In this document: one piece after another, positions 1-8,063 of the stretch
Layout of the letters: the number at the start of each line of letters is the position of its first letter
Position numbering within the stretch: the stretch's first letter is position 1
Assembly: GCA_038146805.1 (NCBI GenBank)
Contig: JAYQSH010000003.1
Coordinates: 124,001 to 188,000, forward strand
DNA: 64,000 nucleotides
DNA from: CAIYXB01 sp038146805
Lineage (GTDB): Bacteria > Cyanobacteriota > Vampirovibrionia > LMEP-6097
Direction: 5' to 3'
Notes under the pieces: model-generated
What the model was told of the DNA's origin: nothing
The model's database searches: none
The model's input: the letters and a program-made list of their open reading frames with translations, nothing else
Position numbers and translations under genes: made by a program

Positions 1-1
1 T

Positions 2-61
2 GCAGTAGGGTTGGGAGGGTTTAATTTAATCAATAAACTCTCAAGAGGATTACCTGCTTAG
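2..61 (+). CDS. C-terminal tail of a possible VirB2/TrbC-like pilin (partial)
   Basis: An open frame enters from the left edge and ends with TAG at 59-61, directly abutting the ATG of the next gene at 62. The visible 19 residues (AVGLGGFNLINKLSRGLPA) are glycine-rich and then basic. That would fit the end of the second membrane helix of a VirB2/TrbC major pilin, which normally precedes virB3/virB4. The position in a T4SS gene cluster supports this, but the piece is too short for a firm family call. Confidence 0.35.
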   Translation, partial: AVGLGGFNLINKLSRGLPA

Positions 62-874
62 ATGATTAAAGTCTATAAGCACTTTAATACTCCACTTGAA
101 CTCTTTTGGGGATTGAGCTTCAGTAAAATAATACGGATAATATTATTATCTACGGGGATAATAATATTATTTAATTACTGCAAACTAAGTCCCCAAAACC
201 CATTATCACTATTTATATTCATTCCAGCTGTATTCATTCTAGCTATTATTATCAAATCAGAAGATGACTTTTACACAAATTTAGTTTTACATCCATTTCA
301 AGATCATATATTTTTACTAAATAAAAAATCAAAAACATATGCAAACATCAAAACTACTATAAATAAAATTAAAGACTGTACTCTTTACAAAAATGATAAA
401 AGCATATGCCAAATAATTAAAATTGATTATGGCATTAGTATTCAAAACCTAAACAATGAAGAACAAGAAAGTATTTTAGATTTATGGTCAAGCTTACTAA
501 GTGAGTATAATAAAATAACTAATTACGATGATTACTTTGCTAATATATTACTCAAAGAGGAACTCACCTTGCATACAAGTATTAAGCAGGGCTCTAATGA
601 AACCATTTACTACATTGGCATTCATCAAGATGCTTTAAATGAAGATAAATCAATTATAGAAAGATTTATTGATCTAGTAAAAAACAAATTAGCATTAACA
701 GACGCACAAGACTATAACCATAAAAAAGAATTAATATTACTTAAAGAAAAAGTTGATTTTTGCAAGAGTTACTTAAATAAAATGCAAATCAACTGTAAAT
801 CACTTGATGAATATGAAATTAAAAAACTTTTTGAAAATCAAGTTGGCTTTTTTTTTCAAAAAAAGGCTTACTGA
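62..874 (+). CDS. VirB3-like membrane domain fused to N-terminal part of VirB4-like T4SS ATPase (5' half of a frameshifted gene)
   Basis: This is the first half of what looks like one VirB3-VirB4 fusion gene. Residues about 20-65 hold two hydrophobic segments, as in the small VirB3 inner-membrane subunit. After about residue 80 the sequence becomes soluble and resembles the CagE/TrbE/VirB4 N-terminal domain, including the stretch IDYGISIQNLNNEEQES. The frame stops at 872-874, just after a run of nine T (848-856) and seven A (858-864). A -1 shift at the T run joins it to the -1 frame, which is open from 835 and runs without a stop into the downstream ATPase gene. The joined product would be about 823 residues, a normal VirB4 size. 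Either this is a broken gene, a sequencing error in the homopolymer, or slippage-dependent expression. The start ATG follows immediately on the stop of the upstream gene, so the genes are co-transcribed. Confidence 0.7.
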   Translation: MIKVYKHFNTPLELFWGLSFSKIIRIILLSTGIIILFNYCKLSPQNPLSLFIFIPAVFILAIIIKSEDDFYTNLVLHPFQDHIFLLNKKSKTYANIKTTINKIKDCTLYKNDKSICQIIKIDYGISIQNLNNEEQESILDLWSSLLSEYNKITNYDDYFANILLKEELTLHTSIKQGSNETIYYIGIHQDALNEDKSIIERFIDLVKNKLALTDAQDYNHKKELILLKEKVDFCKSYLNKMQINCKSLDEYEIKKLFENQVGFFFQKKAY

Positions 875-966
875 TTGATAAAGGAAATCATTTAGAACTC
901 AAAGAGAATGGCAAAAAAACATTTTTAAAAAATTATTGTCTTGAAACTATCCCTGATAGTGGAGAT

Positions 967-2532
967 TTGAATTTTTGGCTAAAAGATTTTTTCTTAAGAT
1001 TCAAAACAAACACTTTTATTACAATTAAATTTGAATATCGAGATGCCTATAAAGACATTAAAAAGGTAGAACAAAAAGCTAAATACCTAAATGAATTTAA
1101 AAAAACCAAAAAAGCAATCAATAAAAGTATCATCCAAGAAAGCCAAAGCCTTTCAAAGACTTTAATAGAAAGACCCTATTCATTTAACTTAAGTATAGAC
1201 TTGACAATAAAATGCAATACTATTGATGACTTAAAAGAAATTGATCGATTAATAACTCGTCCGCATAAAAATGCAGTATGGAACAAACAAAGCCGTAAAC
1301 AAATAAAAGGGCTCAAAGCAAATTTACTAGGCTCTAGAATTAATGAGTCACACAAAAAACACTATAGCGACTTAGCTTTAGCACAAGCATGTTTTTGTTT
1401 TTATGCCAATAACTTTCCCACAGATAGTCTTTTTAAGATCGGTAAATCTCTCACTGACAATAATGATATTTTTTTTAATGAAGCAAACAAAAAACTACAC
1501 AAAACAAGATCAATAAACTTTATTGGCGATTCTGGATCAGGTAAATCAATGGCAGCAAAATTTATGATTAGCCAAAGACTAAAACACAGTATTCACAATC
1601 ATTTTGTAATTATTGACAATAGTTCAGATGGCTGGACAGACTTTTGTCGTATTCACCAAGGTGAAATTATTGACCTTAATCAAGCTTTAGAACATAGGGT
1701 ATATTTCAATCCATTACAAATTAACACTGAACTTGAACAACAAGTAAAAAACTTGAAAATACAAGAACTTTTATTATTTTTTAGAGCACTTAGCAATAAT
1801 GACGAACTTACTTTAGCAGAAATTGATTTTTTAACAAAAAGTTTAAATGCATTTTTTGATAAACAAAAGAACGCAAAACTTTCTGATTTATATTTGTTTT
1901 GGTCAACATGGCACGATAAAGAGCTGACACAAAAATGGCAAATCTTAATTTCACCATATTGCAAGATCACAAATGGAGCATATGCATATCTTTTAGATGG
2001 AAGCCCTAGTAAATTTGACAAACAACTAACATTATTTCAATTTAGTAAAATCAATCAAGATTCTAATTTCTCTGATCTATGTATGTATCTTATTAACCAA
2101 GAGCTACAAGTTAAAGCACAAGATCTTAATAAGAAAATCACTTTAGTTATTGATGAAGCCTGGAAAATTTTTCAAAGTAAAAAATCAAAAGATTTTTTTT
2201 CTTACTATGCAAGAGCAGGTCGAGCTCTTGAATGTGCATTATGGACTATTAGCCAAAAACCTACAGACCTAGGACGTGAAATATATTCAAACGCTAGTAA
2301 TAATATAAGTTTTCATTTAAAAGAAAAAAAAGATCAAGAACAACTCAAAGCTATTGCTGGTTTTGCAGAACATGAATTAAAACTTTTTACAAATAGCTTA
2401 TTAAAAACAACAGGTTGCTGCCTTATAAAATCAAACTTTGGTACTGATTTAGTAGAAGTACAAGTAGCAAAAGAAGATTTATTAATATGTTCATCAGACA
2501 AAGATTGTTTAATGCAAAAAAAAGGACTTTGA
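967..2532 (+). CDS. virB4: VirB4/TrbE-like T4SS ATPase, C-terminal ATPase domain (3' half of frameshifted gene)
   Basis: This is the conjugation/T4SS inner-membrane ATPase that powers pilus assembly and substrate transfer. Counting from the TTG at 967, a Walker A motif GDSGSGKS lies at residues 187-194 and a Walker B-like ITLVIDEAWKIF near residue 395. The later ARAGRALECALWTISQKP stretch is typical of the VirB4 motor domain. The reading frame is open upstream to 835, and residues encoded at 859-966 (KKGLLIDKGNHLEL and on) look like genuine VirB4 sequence. The TTG is therefore probably not the native start; translation most likely enters from the preceding frame through the T9 run. The stop at 2530-2532 is followed at once by the next gene. 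The family call is solid; whether the protein is made full length is not. Confidence 0.8.
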   Translation: MNFWLKDFFLRFKTNTFITIKFEYRDAYKDIKKVEQKAKYLNEFKKTKKAINKSIIQESQSLSKTLIERPYSFNLSIDLTIKCNTIDDLKEIDRLITRPHKNAVWNKQSRKQIKGLKANLLGSRINESHKKHYSDLALAQACFCFYANNFPTDSLFKIGKSLTDNNDIFFNEANKKLHKTRSINFIGDSGSGKSMAAKFMISQRLKHSIHNHFVIIDNSSDGWTDFCRIHQGEIIDLNQALEHRVYFNPLQINTELEQQVKNLKIQELLLFFRALSNNDELTLAEIDFLTKSLNAFFDKQKNAKLSDLYLFWSTWHDKELTQKWQILISPYCKITNGAYAYLLDGSPSKFDKQLTLFQFSKINQDSNFSDLCMYLINQELQVKAQDLNKKITLVIDEAWKIFQSKKSKDFFSYYARAGRALECALWTISQKPTDLGREIYSNASNNISFHLKEKKDQEQLKAIAGFAEHELKLFTNSLLKTTGCCLIKSNFGTDLVEVQVAKEDLLICSSDKDCLMQKKGL

Positions 2533-2533
2533 A

Positions 2534-3049
2534 ATGTTGAATAGGTGGTTAGTTCAGCCAGGAAAAGTAAAAAAACTACAAAGCTTGTTGGCTTTAAGTT
2601 TTATTACCAATTTATTTTTAATTGCACAAAGCTTCAAGCAAACTCATAAAGAAAAACTAATTCAAAACAGCATTCAGCAAAAAGATACAACAAAAATTAA
2701 CAACCAGGAGATTTTAAATTTCACAAAGCAATATTTAAATTATTTTTTTGATACCGGATTAATCGCAGAAGAATTTTTAATCAAACATACTAACCAAGAC
2801 TTGTTTACACAACAAATAAAGCCTCAAATCATGATTAGAAACTCTAAAAACTACAAAAGTATATTTGATATAAACGATTCATACATAGAGTTTCTTGATC
2901 AAGAAAAATACAGAGTGATTTTAATAGGTACAGAAAATTTCAAAGACAAAAAATTTATTACACGTGAAATAACGATAGTAATCGAGATACTCTACTCAAA
3001 AGAAAACTTTGAAGTGATTTCAATACCAAGATTTGAGGTTACAACATGA
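2534..3049 (+). CDS. Single-pass membrane protein, probable VirB8/TraE-like T4SS component
   Basis: This is a 171-residue protein with a short basic cytoplasmic N-terminus, one membrane helix at about residues 19-35 and a periplasmic domain of about 120 residues. The C-terminal part alternates helix- and strand-rich segments ending in two strand-like stretches (REITIVIEILY and FEVISIPRFEV). That architecture, and the place between virB4 and a virB6-like gene, fit the NTF2-fold VirB8/TraE subunit, which bridges the inner membrane to the core channel. No diagnostic motif is visible, so the call is mainly from topology and context. It starts 2 nt after the ATPase stop and overlaps the next gene by an ATGA junction. 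Confidence 0.5.
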   Translation: MLNRWLVQPGKVKKLQSLLALSFITNLFLIAQSFKQTHKEKLIQNSIQQKDTTKINNQEILNFTKQYLNYFFDTGLIAEEFLIKHTNQDLFTQQIKPQIMIRNSKNYKSIFDINDSYIEFLDQEKYRVILIGTENFKDKKFITREITIVIEILYSKENFEVISIPRFEVTT

Positions 3050-4326
3050 ACTTTTGTTTACTAGCCTTAATATTTTTGATCAGCAATTTTCATAGTGTAA
3101 ATGCTTTCTTTTTTGATAACAACAAAGAGTACATTGAAGATACAGCAAAATTTCAAAATATAAATTTAAATACAAAAATCTCCCCCCTAAAAGATCTTAG
3201 AGTTGAATCTAATAAAATTCTTTTTTGGGATGACTTAGAAAAGCAACATGAACAAATAGCCTTGAGTAACGAAGAAGCCTTTAAAAACTTTTCTTATAAC
3301 AAAATAACTGGAATGTCTAATGGACTCATTGATGTCACATTTCAAGTACGCAAAGGAGTCAAATTAGCTATTGAAGAAACCTTTGGAGGCTATGCCGAAT
3401 ACCAAAAACGTAAAAGTGCTGAAGAGATTGTTAATTCAAGTTTTGAAAATAGGAAGAAGCTCAATAAAACTTTATTTTTTAAAGAAGAAGAATTTGGCGA
3501 AAAAAATATCTTTGATCTATTTAACATTTTTTCCAATAACATCAATAAAAAAACATCTAGTTACAAAATCATTAACTCCATAATAAATACAACAATTATT
3601 GACAAGCTAAGAAAAACAACAAGATACTTTGCAATGCTTTTACTGAGTGCATTTCTTATCATTAAGGTTTTACAACAAATCAAAAAAAATGTAAGTGTTG
3701 AAAATATATTTAGTCAAAATATTCTTCAAGTCATATCAATCATAATTTTCATAAAGTTTTCTAGCGTTTTTTTTGATATACATCTAAATCTTTTTAATAA
3801 CGCAAGCCTAACTTTTTTGAGTTATTTAGAAGAATATAATCTAATAAATCATATGCACACAAGCGCAGTCTGGAATGAATTTAGTAAGCAAGCAGGATAT
3901 TTTCCCAGCTTAGCAATTGCTATATTAGACTTAATCTCACAAATTTTCATTGGCTTATTTTATTTGATTTTAATTGCCTATGTGAGTTTTAGCATTGTTC
4001 TTTTTCCTTTTTGGGTGCTTCCCACTATTTTTTCGAGTTTGAAAAATCATTTTTCAAATAACTATTTAAAATGGATACAAGCAAACTTAGCTCTTATAGC
4101 AAGTCCAATACTTATCATTATTTTTGATATACTCGCTCAACAGCTTCAAGGTTATTCTTTATTTTTGTGTTTACTAGCAAAAACCCTGAGTTTTTATGGC
4201 TGTCCCTTGGTTATGCTTTTTATTTTTTTTAAAATAAACAACAAATCTAATGGCGATTATGAGAAAATCAATGAAAACAACCTTTTAATAGATGAATTAA
4301 AAGATCTTATTGCAAATAAACAATGA
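3046..4326 (+). CDS. VirB6/TrbL-like polytopic T4SS membrane protein
   Basis: This is a 426-residue protein with an N-terminal signal peptide (residues 1-20, ending SVNA), about 165 mostly hydrophilic residues outside the membrane, then a cluster of hydrophobic helices (about 195-210, 226-245, 288-330, 345-365, 370-396). A soluble exported N-terminal part followed by five or more helices is typical of the VirB6/TrbL family, which forms the inner-membrane channel of type IV secretion systems. The gene overlaps the previous one by ATGA (3046-3049) and the next one by 4 nt (4323-4326), so translation is coupled. Sequence identity to any named family is not obvious; topology and neighbours carry the call. 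Confidence 0.6.
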   Translation: MNFCLLALIFLISNFHSVNAFFFDNNKEYIEDTAKFQNINLNTKISPLKDLRVESNKILFWDDLEKQHEQIALSNEEAFKNFSYNKITGMSNGLIDVTFQVRKGVKLAIEETFGGYAEYQKRKSAEEIVNSSFENRKKLNKTLFFKEEEFGEKNIFDLFNIFSNNINKKTSSYKIINSIINTTIIDKLRKTTRYFAMLLLSAFLIIKVLQQIKKNVSVENIFSQNILQVISIIIFIKFSSVFFDIHLNLFNNASLTFLSYLEEYNLINHMHTSAVWNEFSKQAGYFPSLAIAILDLISQIFIGLFYLILIAYVSFSIVLFPFWVLPTIFSSLKNHFSNNYLKWIQANLALIASPILIIIFDILAQQLQGYSLFLCLLAKTLSFYGCPLVMLFIFFKINNKSNGDYEKINENNLLIDELKDLIANKQ

Positions 4327-5321
4327 TCATAAATGGCAATATACTAGATTTAATTTTAGTAGCTTTAATTAGTTTTATAGCTAGCTTTATTTTGCACAAT
4401 TATTTATTTGAAAAAGAAAAAAAACACTTTGTCGAAAAACACAAAAAACTTATTGAAAAATTTTTAGCAATAAATATTAGTCACCTTCATGATTCAGCAA
4501 ACTTATTCAATCTCATCAAAAACAATGCAGAAGAACAAAAAATTATAAATTTTGCAACTGGCGCAGCCTATCACTACAGATCAATTTTCAACTCACTCAA
4601 AAAAACTTTTTTTGTTATACAAAATCAGAATTTTAAAAATTTAAACGAAGATACAATCTCACAATTAATTGCCAAAGAAGAAATTGACCTAAAGGACTTA
4701 ATTAATATAGAACTTTTTCAACTTGGAAATTTCTCAGAGATAGAAATAGAAGATCATACTAAATCTAACTATGCCTTTATATACGGTAATTTTGATTTAT
4801 TAACAAAGGTTGTTTTAAACCTTGTTGAAAATGCTTTAAAATACTCAAATACAAAAATCAAAATCATTCTCACAGAAATAAACAATCGATACATTCTAAA
4901 GATTATGTCTTTTGGAAAATCAATTTCAGAAGAAATAAAAACAAAAATTAATAATCAAATCTACAAAGATCTTGAAGGGCACGGCTTAAGTAGTTTGGTA
5001 GAAATCATGAATTACCATAATGCCAATATTGAAATTTCATCAATTCAAGATGAGGCGAGCTCAATAAATTTAGAATTTGAAAAATTTATTGCCACTAGAA
5101 AAACACCAATAATAAAAAAAGCTTTCAACAACAAAAAAAATAAACAATTTGTTTGGCTACCAATAGTTGGTTTAATAGCATTAATATTTTTCTTAAAGCA
5201 AATCATCTCGATTTTACAAAAACTAATCAAAAATACCATAAGTCAAAATAGAGATTTCCTCCGACTTGAGCAAATGATTGATAAAGAAACAGAAAACTTA
5301 AATTTAAAACTTGATTTATAG
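4323..5321 (+). CDS. Histidine-kinase-like ATPase (HATPase_c) membrane protein in the T4SS operon, degenerate ATP lid
   Basis: This is a 332-residue protein with one N-terminal membrane helix (about residues 7-25), a helical dimerisation-like region (about 30-105), a GHKL/HATPase fold (about 125-255), and a second membrane helix near the C-terminus (about 277-300) followed by a charged tail. The N-box is clear: VVLNLVENALKY at 163-174. A G2-like EGHGLSSLVEIM follows at about 218-229. The G1/D-box, normally D-x-G-x-G, reads MSFGKSIS at 195-202 and lacks the Asp. A His sits in ISHLHDSA (residues 52-59), where an H-box could be. Translation is coupled to the VirB6-like gene by a 4-nt overlap. 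A kinase-like ATPase is not a standard T4SS part; it could be a signalling pseudokinase or a nucleotide-binding scaffold for the apparatus. Confidence 0.6.
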   Translation: MIINGNILDLILVALISFIASFILHNYLFEKEKKHFVEKHKKLIEKFLAINISHLHDSANLFNLIKNNAEEQKIINFATGAAYHYRSIFNSLKKTFFVIQNQNFKNLNEDTISQLIAKEEIDLKDLINIELFQLGNFSEIEIEDHTKSNYAFIYGNFDLLTKVVLNLVENALKYSNTKIKIILTEINNRYILKIMSFGKSISEEIKTKINNQIYKDLEGHGLSSLVEIMNYHNANIEISSIQDEASSINLEFEKFIATRKTPIIKKAFNNKKNKQFVWLPIVGLIALIFFLKQIISILQKLIKNTISQNRDFLRLEQMIDKETENLNLKLDL

Positions 5322-5457
5322 CTACTGTAAAAAAAGTATTTGAGCTATTTGACCTAGCTTGGATTGGGTTATCTTAAATAAATTAAATCTTTTACTTGTT
5401 ATACCTAAATCAAAGAAGGGATAAAAATTAAAGCCTAAAGGCAGGAAAAAGAAAAAA

Positions 5458-5541
5458 ATGAAGATTTTTGAAGATGTTATAGATTTCACACTTTTTGGCA
5501 TAGTCACATTTGTGATTTCAGTATCATTGCTAAACCTTTAA
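5458..5541 (+). CDS. Possible 27-residue membrane microprotein
   Basis: The ATG at 5458 opens a 27-codon frame whose product is mostly one hydrophobic stretch (FTLFGIVTFVISVSLLNL). A purine-rich stretch precedes the ATG. The frame overlaps the 3' end of cmk on the other strand by 12 nt. It lies 136 nt after the last T4SS gene on the same strand. It could be a real small membrane protein or chance; there is no homology evidence. Confidence 0.22.
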   Translation: MKIFEDVIDFTLFGIVTFVISVSLLNL

Positions 5542-6195
5542 TTTTTCAATCTGCTTTAACATTGTCTCTAAGACTTCATCTTTAGTTTTATCATCAGTAA
5601 TAATTTCAATAGCATCATCTGCTTTTTTTAAAGGTGCAATTTCTCTATTTGAATCTTCTTGGTCTCTTTTTTCAATTTCACTAATCAAAATTTCAAGAAC
5701 AGGATCTTCACCTAAAGCTTTTAAATCTAAGATTCTTCTTTGTGCTCTTGTTTTTGCAGAAGCTAACAAAAAAAATTTAATTTCTGCATCAGGAAAAACA
5801 ACAGTTCCAATATCGCGTCCATCCATAACAACATCATGTGCTTGAGCAAGTTTTCTTTGTTGGTGCAATAAAAAATCACGTACATTTTTAAAACTAGCAA
5901 TATAACTTACATGCTGACTAACAACCGATTTTCTGATTTGATCATCGAGTCTTTCACCATTTAAATGTATAGAATTACCATTATCAGAAAATTGCAAATT
6001 GAAATTTTCTAAAATACTATCTAACAAACTTTCATCATTATCAGATTTAAGACCCGCAGTTTTTTCAAGCCATTTTAATGTAACAACTCTAAACATTGCA
6101 CCACTATCAATATAAACAAAGCCTAATTTATTAGCAATCAATTTTGCTGTTGTACTTTTGCCACTTGCCGCTGGACCATCAATTGCTATTTTCAT
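5530..6195 (-). CDS. cmk: Cytidylate kinase
   Basis: CMP/dCMP kinase (221 residues, normal length), which makes CDP/dCDP from CMP/dCMP and ATP in the cytoplasm. The P-loop IDGPAASGKST is at residues 4-14, followed by DSGAMFR, which contacts the nucleoside monophosphate. The lid motif DGRDIGTVVFPDA is near residue 125, with arginine-rich RAQRRILDL after it. The ATG overlaps the stop of leuA by one base, so the two are translated from one mRNA transcribed toward lower coordinates. The pairing with leuA has no obvious functional logic. Confidence 0.95.
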   Translation of the reverse strand: MKIAIDGPAASGKSTTAKLIANKLGFVYIDSGAMFRVVTLKWLEKTAGLKSDNDESLLDSILENFNLQFSDNGNSIHLNGERLDDQIRKSVVSQHVSYIASFKNVRDFLLHQQRKLAQAHDVVMDGRDIGTVVFPDAEIKFFLLASAKTRAQRRILDLKALGEDPVLEILISEIEKRDQEDSNREIAPLKKADDAIEIITDDKTKDEVLETMLKQIEKLKV

Positions 6196-7802
6196 TAGAT
6201 ACTTGCTTCTTTTGCATCAACTATATCTTCATTCATTTGCGGGTTTAATTTAGCACTTTCTCTTTTTTCAAAATAACGATTTATAGCATTTAAATAAGCT
6301 TGAGCAGATGCCAACAAAATATCCGTATTTGCAGCATGACCGCTATAAATAGCCCCACTTTCATCATCTTTAACTCTGATAATAACCTCACCAAGTGAAT
6401 CTATACCTTCAGTTACAGACTTAACCGAAAACTCTATTAAAGTACAACTCGCTTTTGTCAATTTACGTATACATTTACAAATTGCATCAACAGGACCAGT
6501 TCCAAGCTCAGCACCCCTTAAGACATTTGTTTTATCTCTTTGATCTTGAAGCATAACACTTGCAGTAGGCAGCCCAGAACTACCGCAGGTTACTTGTGCG
6601 TGCAAGAGCTCAAATGTTGCTTGCAATTCACTAGTAAGAGCACTATCGGTTGTTAGGCTAATTAAATCTCTATCATCAACACGTTTTTTCTTGTCAGCAA
6701 GTAAAATAAATTTTTGATACAACTCTTCAAGTGTTTCATCATTAATATGTTTAAAACCTAACTGTTCAATTCTTGATTTCAAAGCATGTTTGCCAGAACG
6801 TGGGCCTAGTGGAATTTGTGTAGAAAGTAAACCAATTTCTTCTGGGTTTATAATCTCATAGGTTTTTTGGTTTTTCAGCATGCCATCTTGGTGAATACCA
6901 GATTCATGCGCAAAAGCATTAGCACCAACAATAGCTTTATTTGGTTGCACAAAAATACCTGTTACATTTGAAACTAATTTTGAAGTTCTCATAATTTGAG
7001 TTGAATCTATATTAGTTTCTAAACCCAAATCTTTGCGAGTCTTTAAAATCATGACAATTTCTTCTAAGCTGGCATTACCAGCTCGCTCGCCAATACCATT
7101 GATAGTACATTCTATTTGCCTTGCTCCATTTGTAATGGCGGCAAGAGAATTGCCAGTTGCCAAACCTAAATCATTATGACAATGCACTGAAATAATCGCT
7201 TTATCAATATTTTTTACATTTGCTTTTATATCAGCAATCAAATTACCAAACTCCATTGGAGTCGTATAGCCAACTGTATCTGGGATATTAATTGAGGTAG
7301 CACCACTTTCGATAGCGGCTGTAATTATTTCATACAAAAAACTTTTTTCGCTACGACCAGCATCTTCAGGAGAAAACTCAACTTCATCCACAAATGATCT
7401 AGCGTAAGCAACCATTTCTTGAGCTCTTTTTAAAACTTCATCTGCATTCATCTTTAGCTTATATTCCATATGAATTGCTGAAGTCGCAATAAAGGTATGT
7501 AACCTTTTACTATAAGCTTGCTCTAATGCTTTTGCCGCAGTCTCAATATCTTTAGGCAAAGCTCTTGCCAGCGCACAAATTGTAGGACCGCCCTTGATAC
7601 CAACTTCTTTTGCGATATTAGCAACAGCATTAAAATCTCCAGAACTAGAAATCGGAAAACCCGCCTCGATTACATCAACTTTTAAAGCAGCAAGCTGTTT
7701 TGCAATTGCTAATTTTTCATCAGCATTCATAGCAGCCCCGGGACTTTGTTCGCCATCTCTTAATGTGGTATCAAATATAAAAACTCTGTTATCTTCAGAC
7801 AT
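6195..7802 (-). CDS. leuA: 2-Isopropylmalate synthase
   Basis: First committed enzyme of leucine synthesis: acetyl-CoA plus 2-oxoisovalerate gives 2-isopropylmalate. It has 535 residues, the long form. The N-terminal TIM barrel carries TTLRDGEQSPGA (residues 12-23), the metal-binding HCHNDLGLA and the NGIGERAGNASLEE segment. The C-terminal part holds the LeuA allosteric domain used for leucine feedback. The start at 7802 is supported by a very good promoter whose -10 lies 12 nt upstream, implying an almost leaderless mRNA. cmk follows with a 1-nt overlap. Confidence 0.95.
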   Translation of the reverse strand: MSEDNRVFIFDTTLRDGEQSPGAAMNADEKLAIAKQLAALKVDVIEAGFPISSSGDFNAVANIAKEVGIKGGPTICALARALPKDIETAAKALEQAYSKRLHTFIATSAIHMEYKLKMNADEVLKRAQEMVAYARSFVDEVEFSPEDAGRSEKSFLYEIITAAIESGATSINIPDTVGYTTPMEFGNLIADIKANVKNIDKAIISVHCHNDLGLATGNSLAAITNGARQIECTINGIGERAGNASLEEIVMILKTRKDLGLETNIDSTQIMRTSKLVSNVTGIFVQPNKAIVGANAFAHESGIHQDGMLKNQKTYEIINPEEIGLLSTQIPLGPRSGKHALKSRIEQLGFKHINDETLEELYQKFILLADKKKRVDDRDLISLTTDSALTSELQATFELLHAQVTCGSSGLPTASVMLQDQRDKTNVLRGAELGTGPVDAICKCIRKLTKASCTLIEFSVKSVTEGIDSLGEVIIRVKDDESGAIYSGHAANTDILLASAQAYLNAINRYFEKRESAKLNPQMNEDIVDAKEASI

Positions 7803-7814
7803 ATTGCTTTTGCA

Positions 7815-7843
7815 ATTATACTATTTTACTTGTCTTACTGCAA
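7815..7843 (-). promoter_or_regulatory. leuA promoter
   Basis: Read on the minus strand: -35 TTGCAG (7838-7843), 17-bp spacer, perfect -10 TATAAT (7815-7820). Only 12 nt separate the -10 from the leuA ATG, so the transcript should start about 5 nt before the ATG and carry no room for a Shine-Dalgarno site. Confidence 0.7.
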
Positions 7844-7902
7844 AACTTAAATGATAACTTTGAGGCACTAAAGTAAGGTAGCTAGGTTAAATTATTGAAT
7901 GA

Positions 7903-7965
7903 TGAGACAAAATGAACACGGTCCGAAGTGTCCTGAGACAAAATGAACACGGTCCGAAGTGTCCC
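7903..7965 (+). repeat. Two tandem direct copies of the 31-bp intergenic repeat
   Basis: Two identical 31-bp units lie head to tail (7903-7933 and 7934-7964). Each begins TGAGACAAAATGAACACG and ends CCGAAGTGTCC. Each unit is itself imperfectly dyad-symmetric (ACAC...GTGT around CGGTCCG). The same unit occurs reversed at 28805-28836, and a close relative forms both arms of the 107-bp element at 35637-35743. The copies sit between the divergent leuA and bamA promoters. Confidence 0.85.
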
Positions 7966-7999
7966 AGTTATCGGGACTTGTAGATAGTACCTCGTCTTT

Positions 8000-8027
8000 T
8001 TGCAAAATAAGAAATCAATAATATAAT
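8000..8027 (+). promoter_or_regulatory. Promoter of the BamA-like gene
   Basis: -35 TTGCAA (8000-8005), 16-bp spacer, perfect -10 TATAAT (8022-8027). The predicted start of transcription is near 8034, upstream of a Shine-Dalgarno-like AGGGA at 8049-8053. This places the translation start downstream of 8053. Confidence 0.65.
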
Positions 8028-8063
8028 ACTTATTGCGTACAAATTTTCAGGGAAAACTACAGC

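Noticed and set aside
1680..2021. Antisense frame inside virB4, and similar long antisense frames inside ftsH, clpC, alaS and the spermidine-synthase-like gene
   Set aside because: They mirror real genes, have no independent start signals and show no recognisable protein features.
5322..5507. A 61-codon minus-strand frame after the T4SS cluster
   Set aside because: Low-complexity Phe/Leu-rich product, no ribosome site, no homology, and it fills AT-rich intergenic sequence; I treat it as chance.
7903..7965. CRISPR array
   Set aside because: The two 31-bp units are directly adjacent with no spacer, only two copies are present, and no cas gene is in the window.
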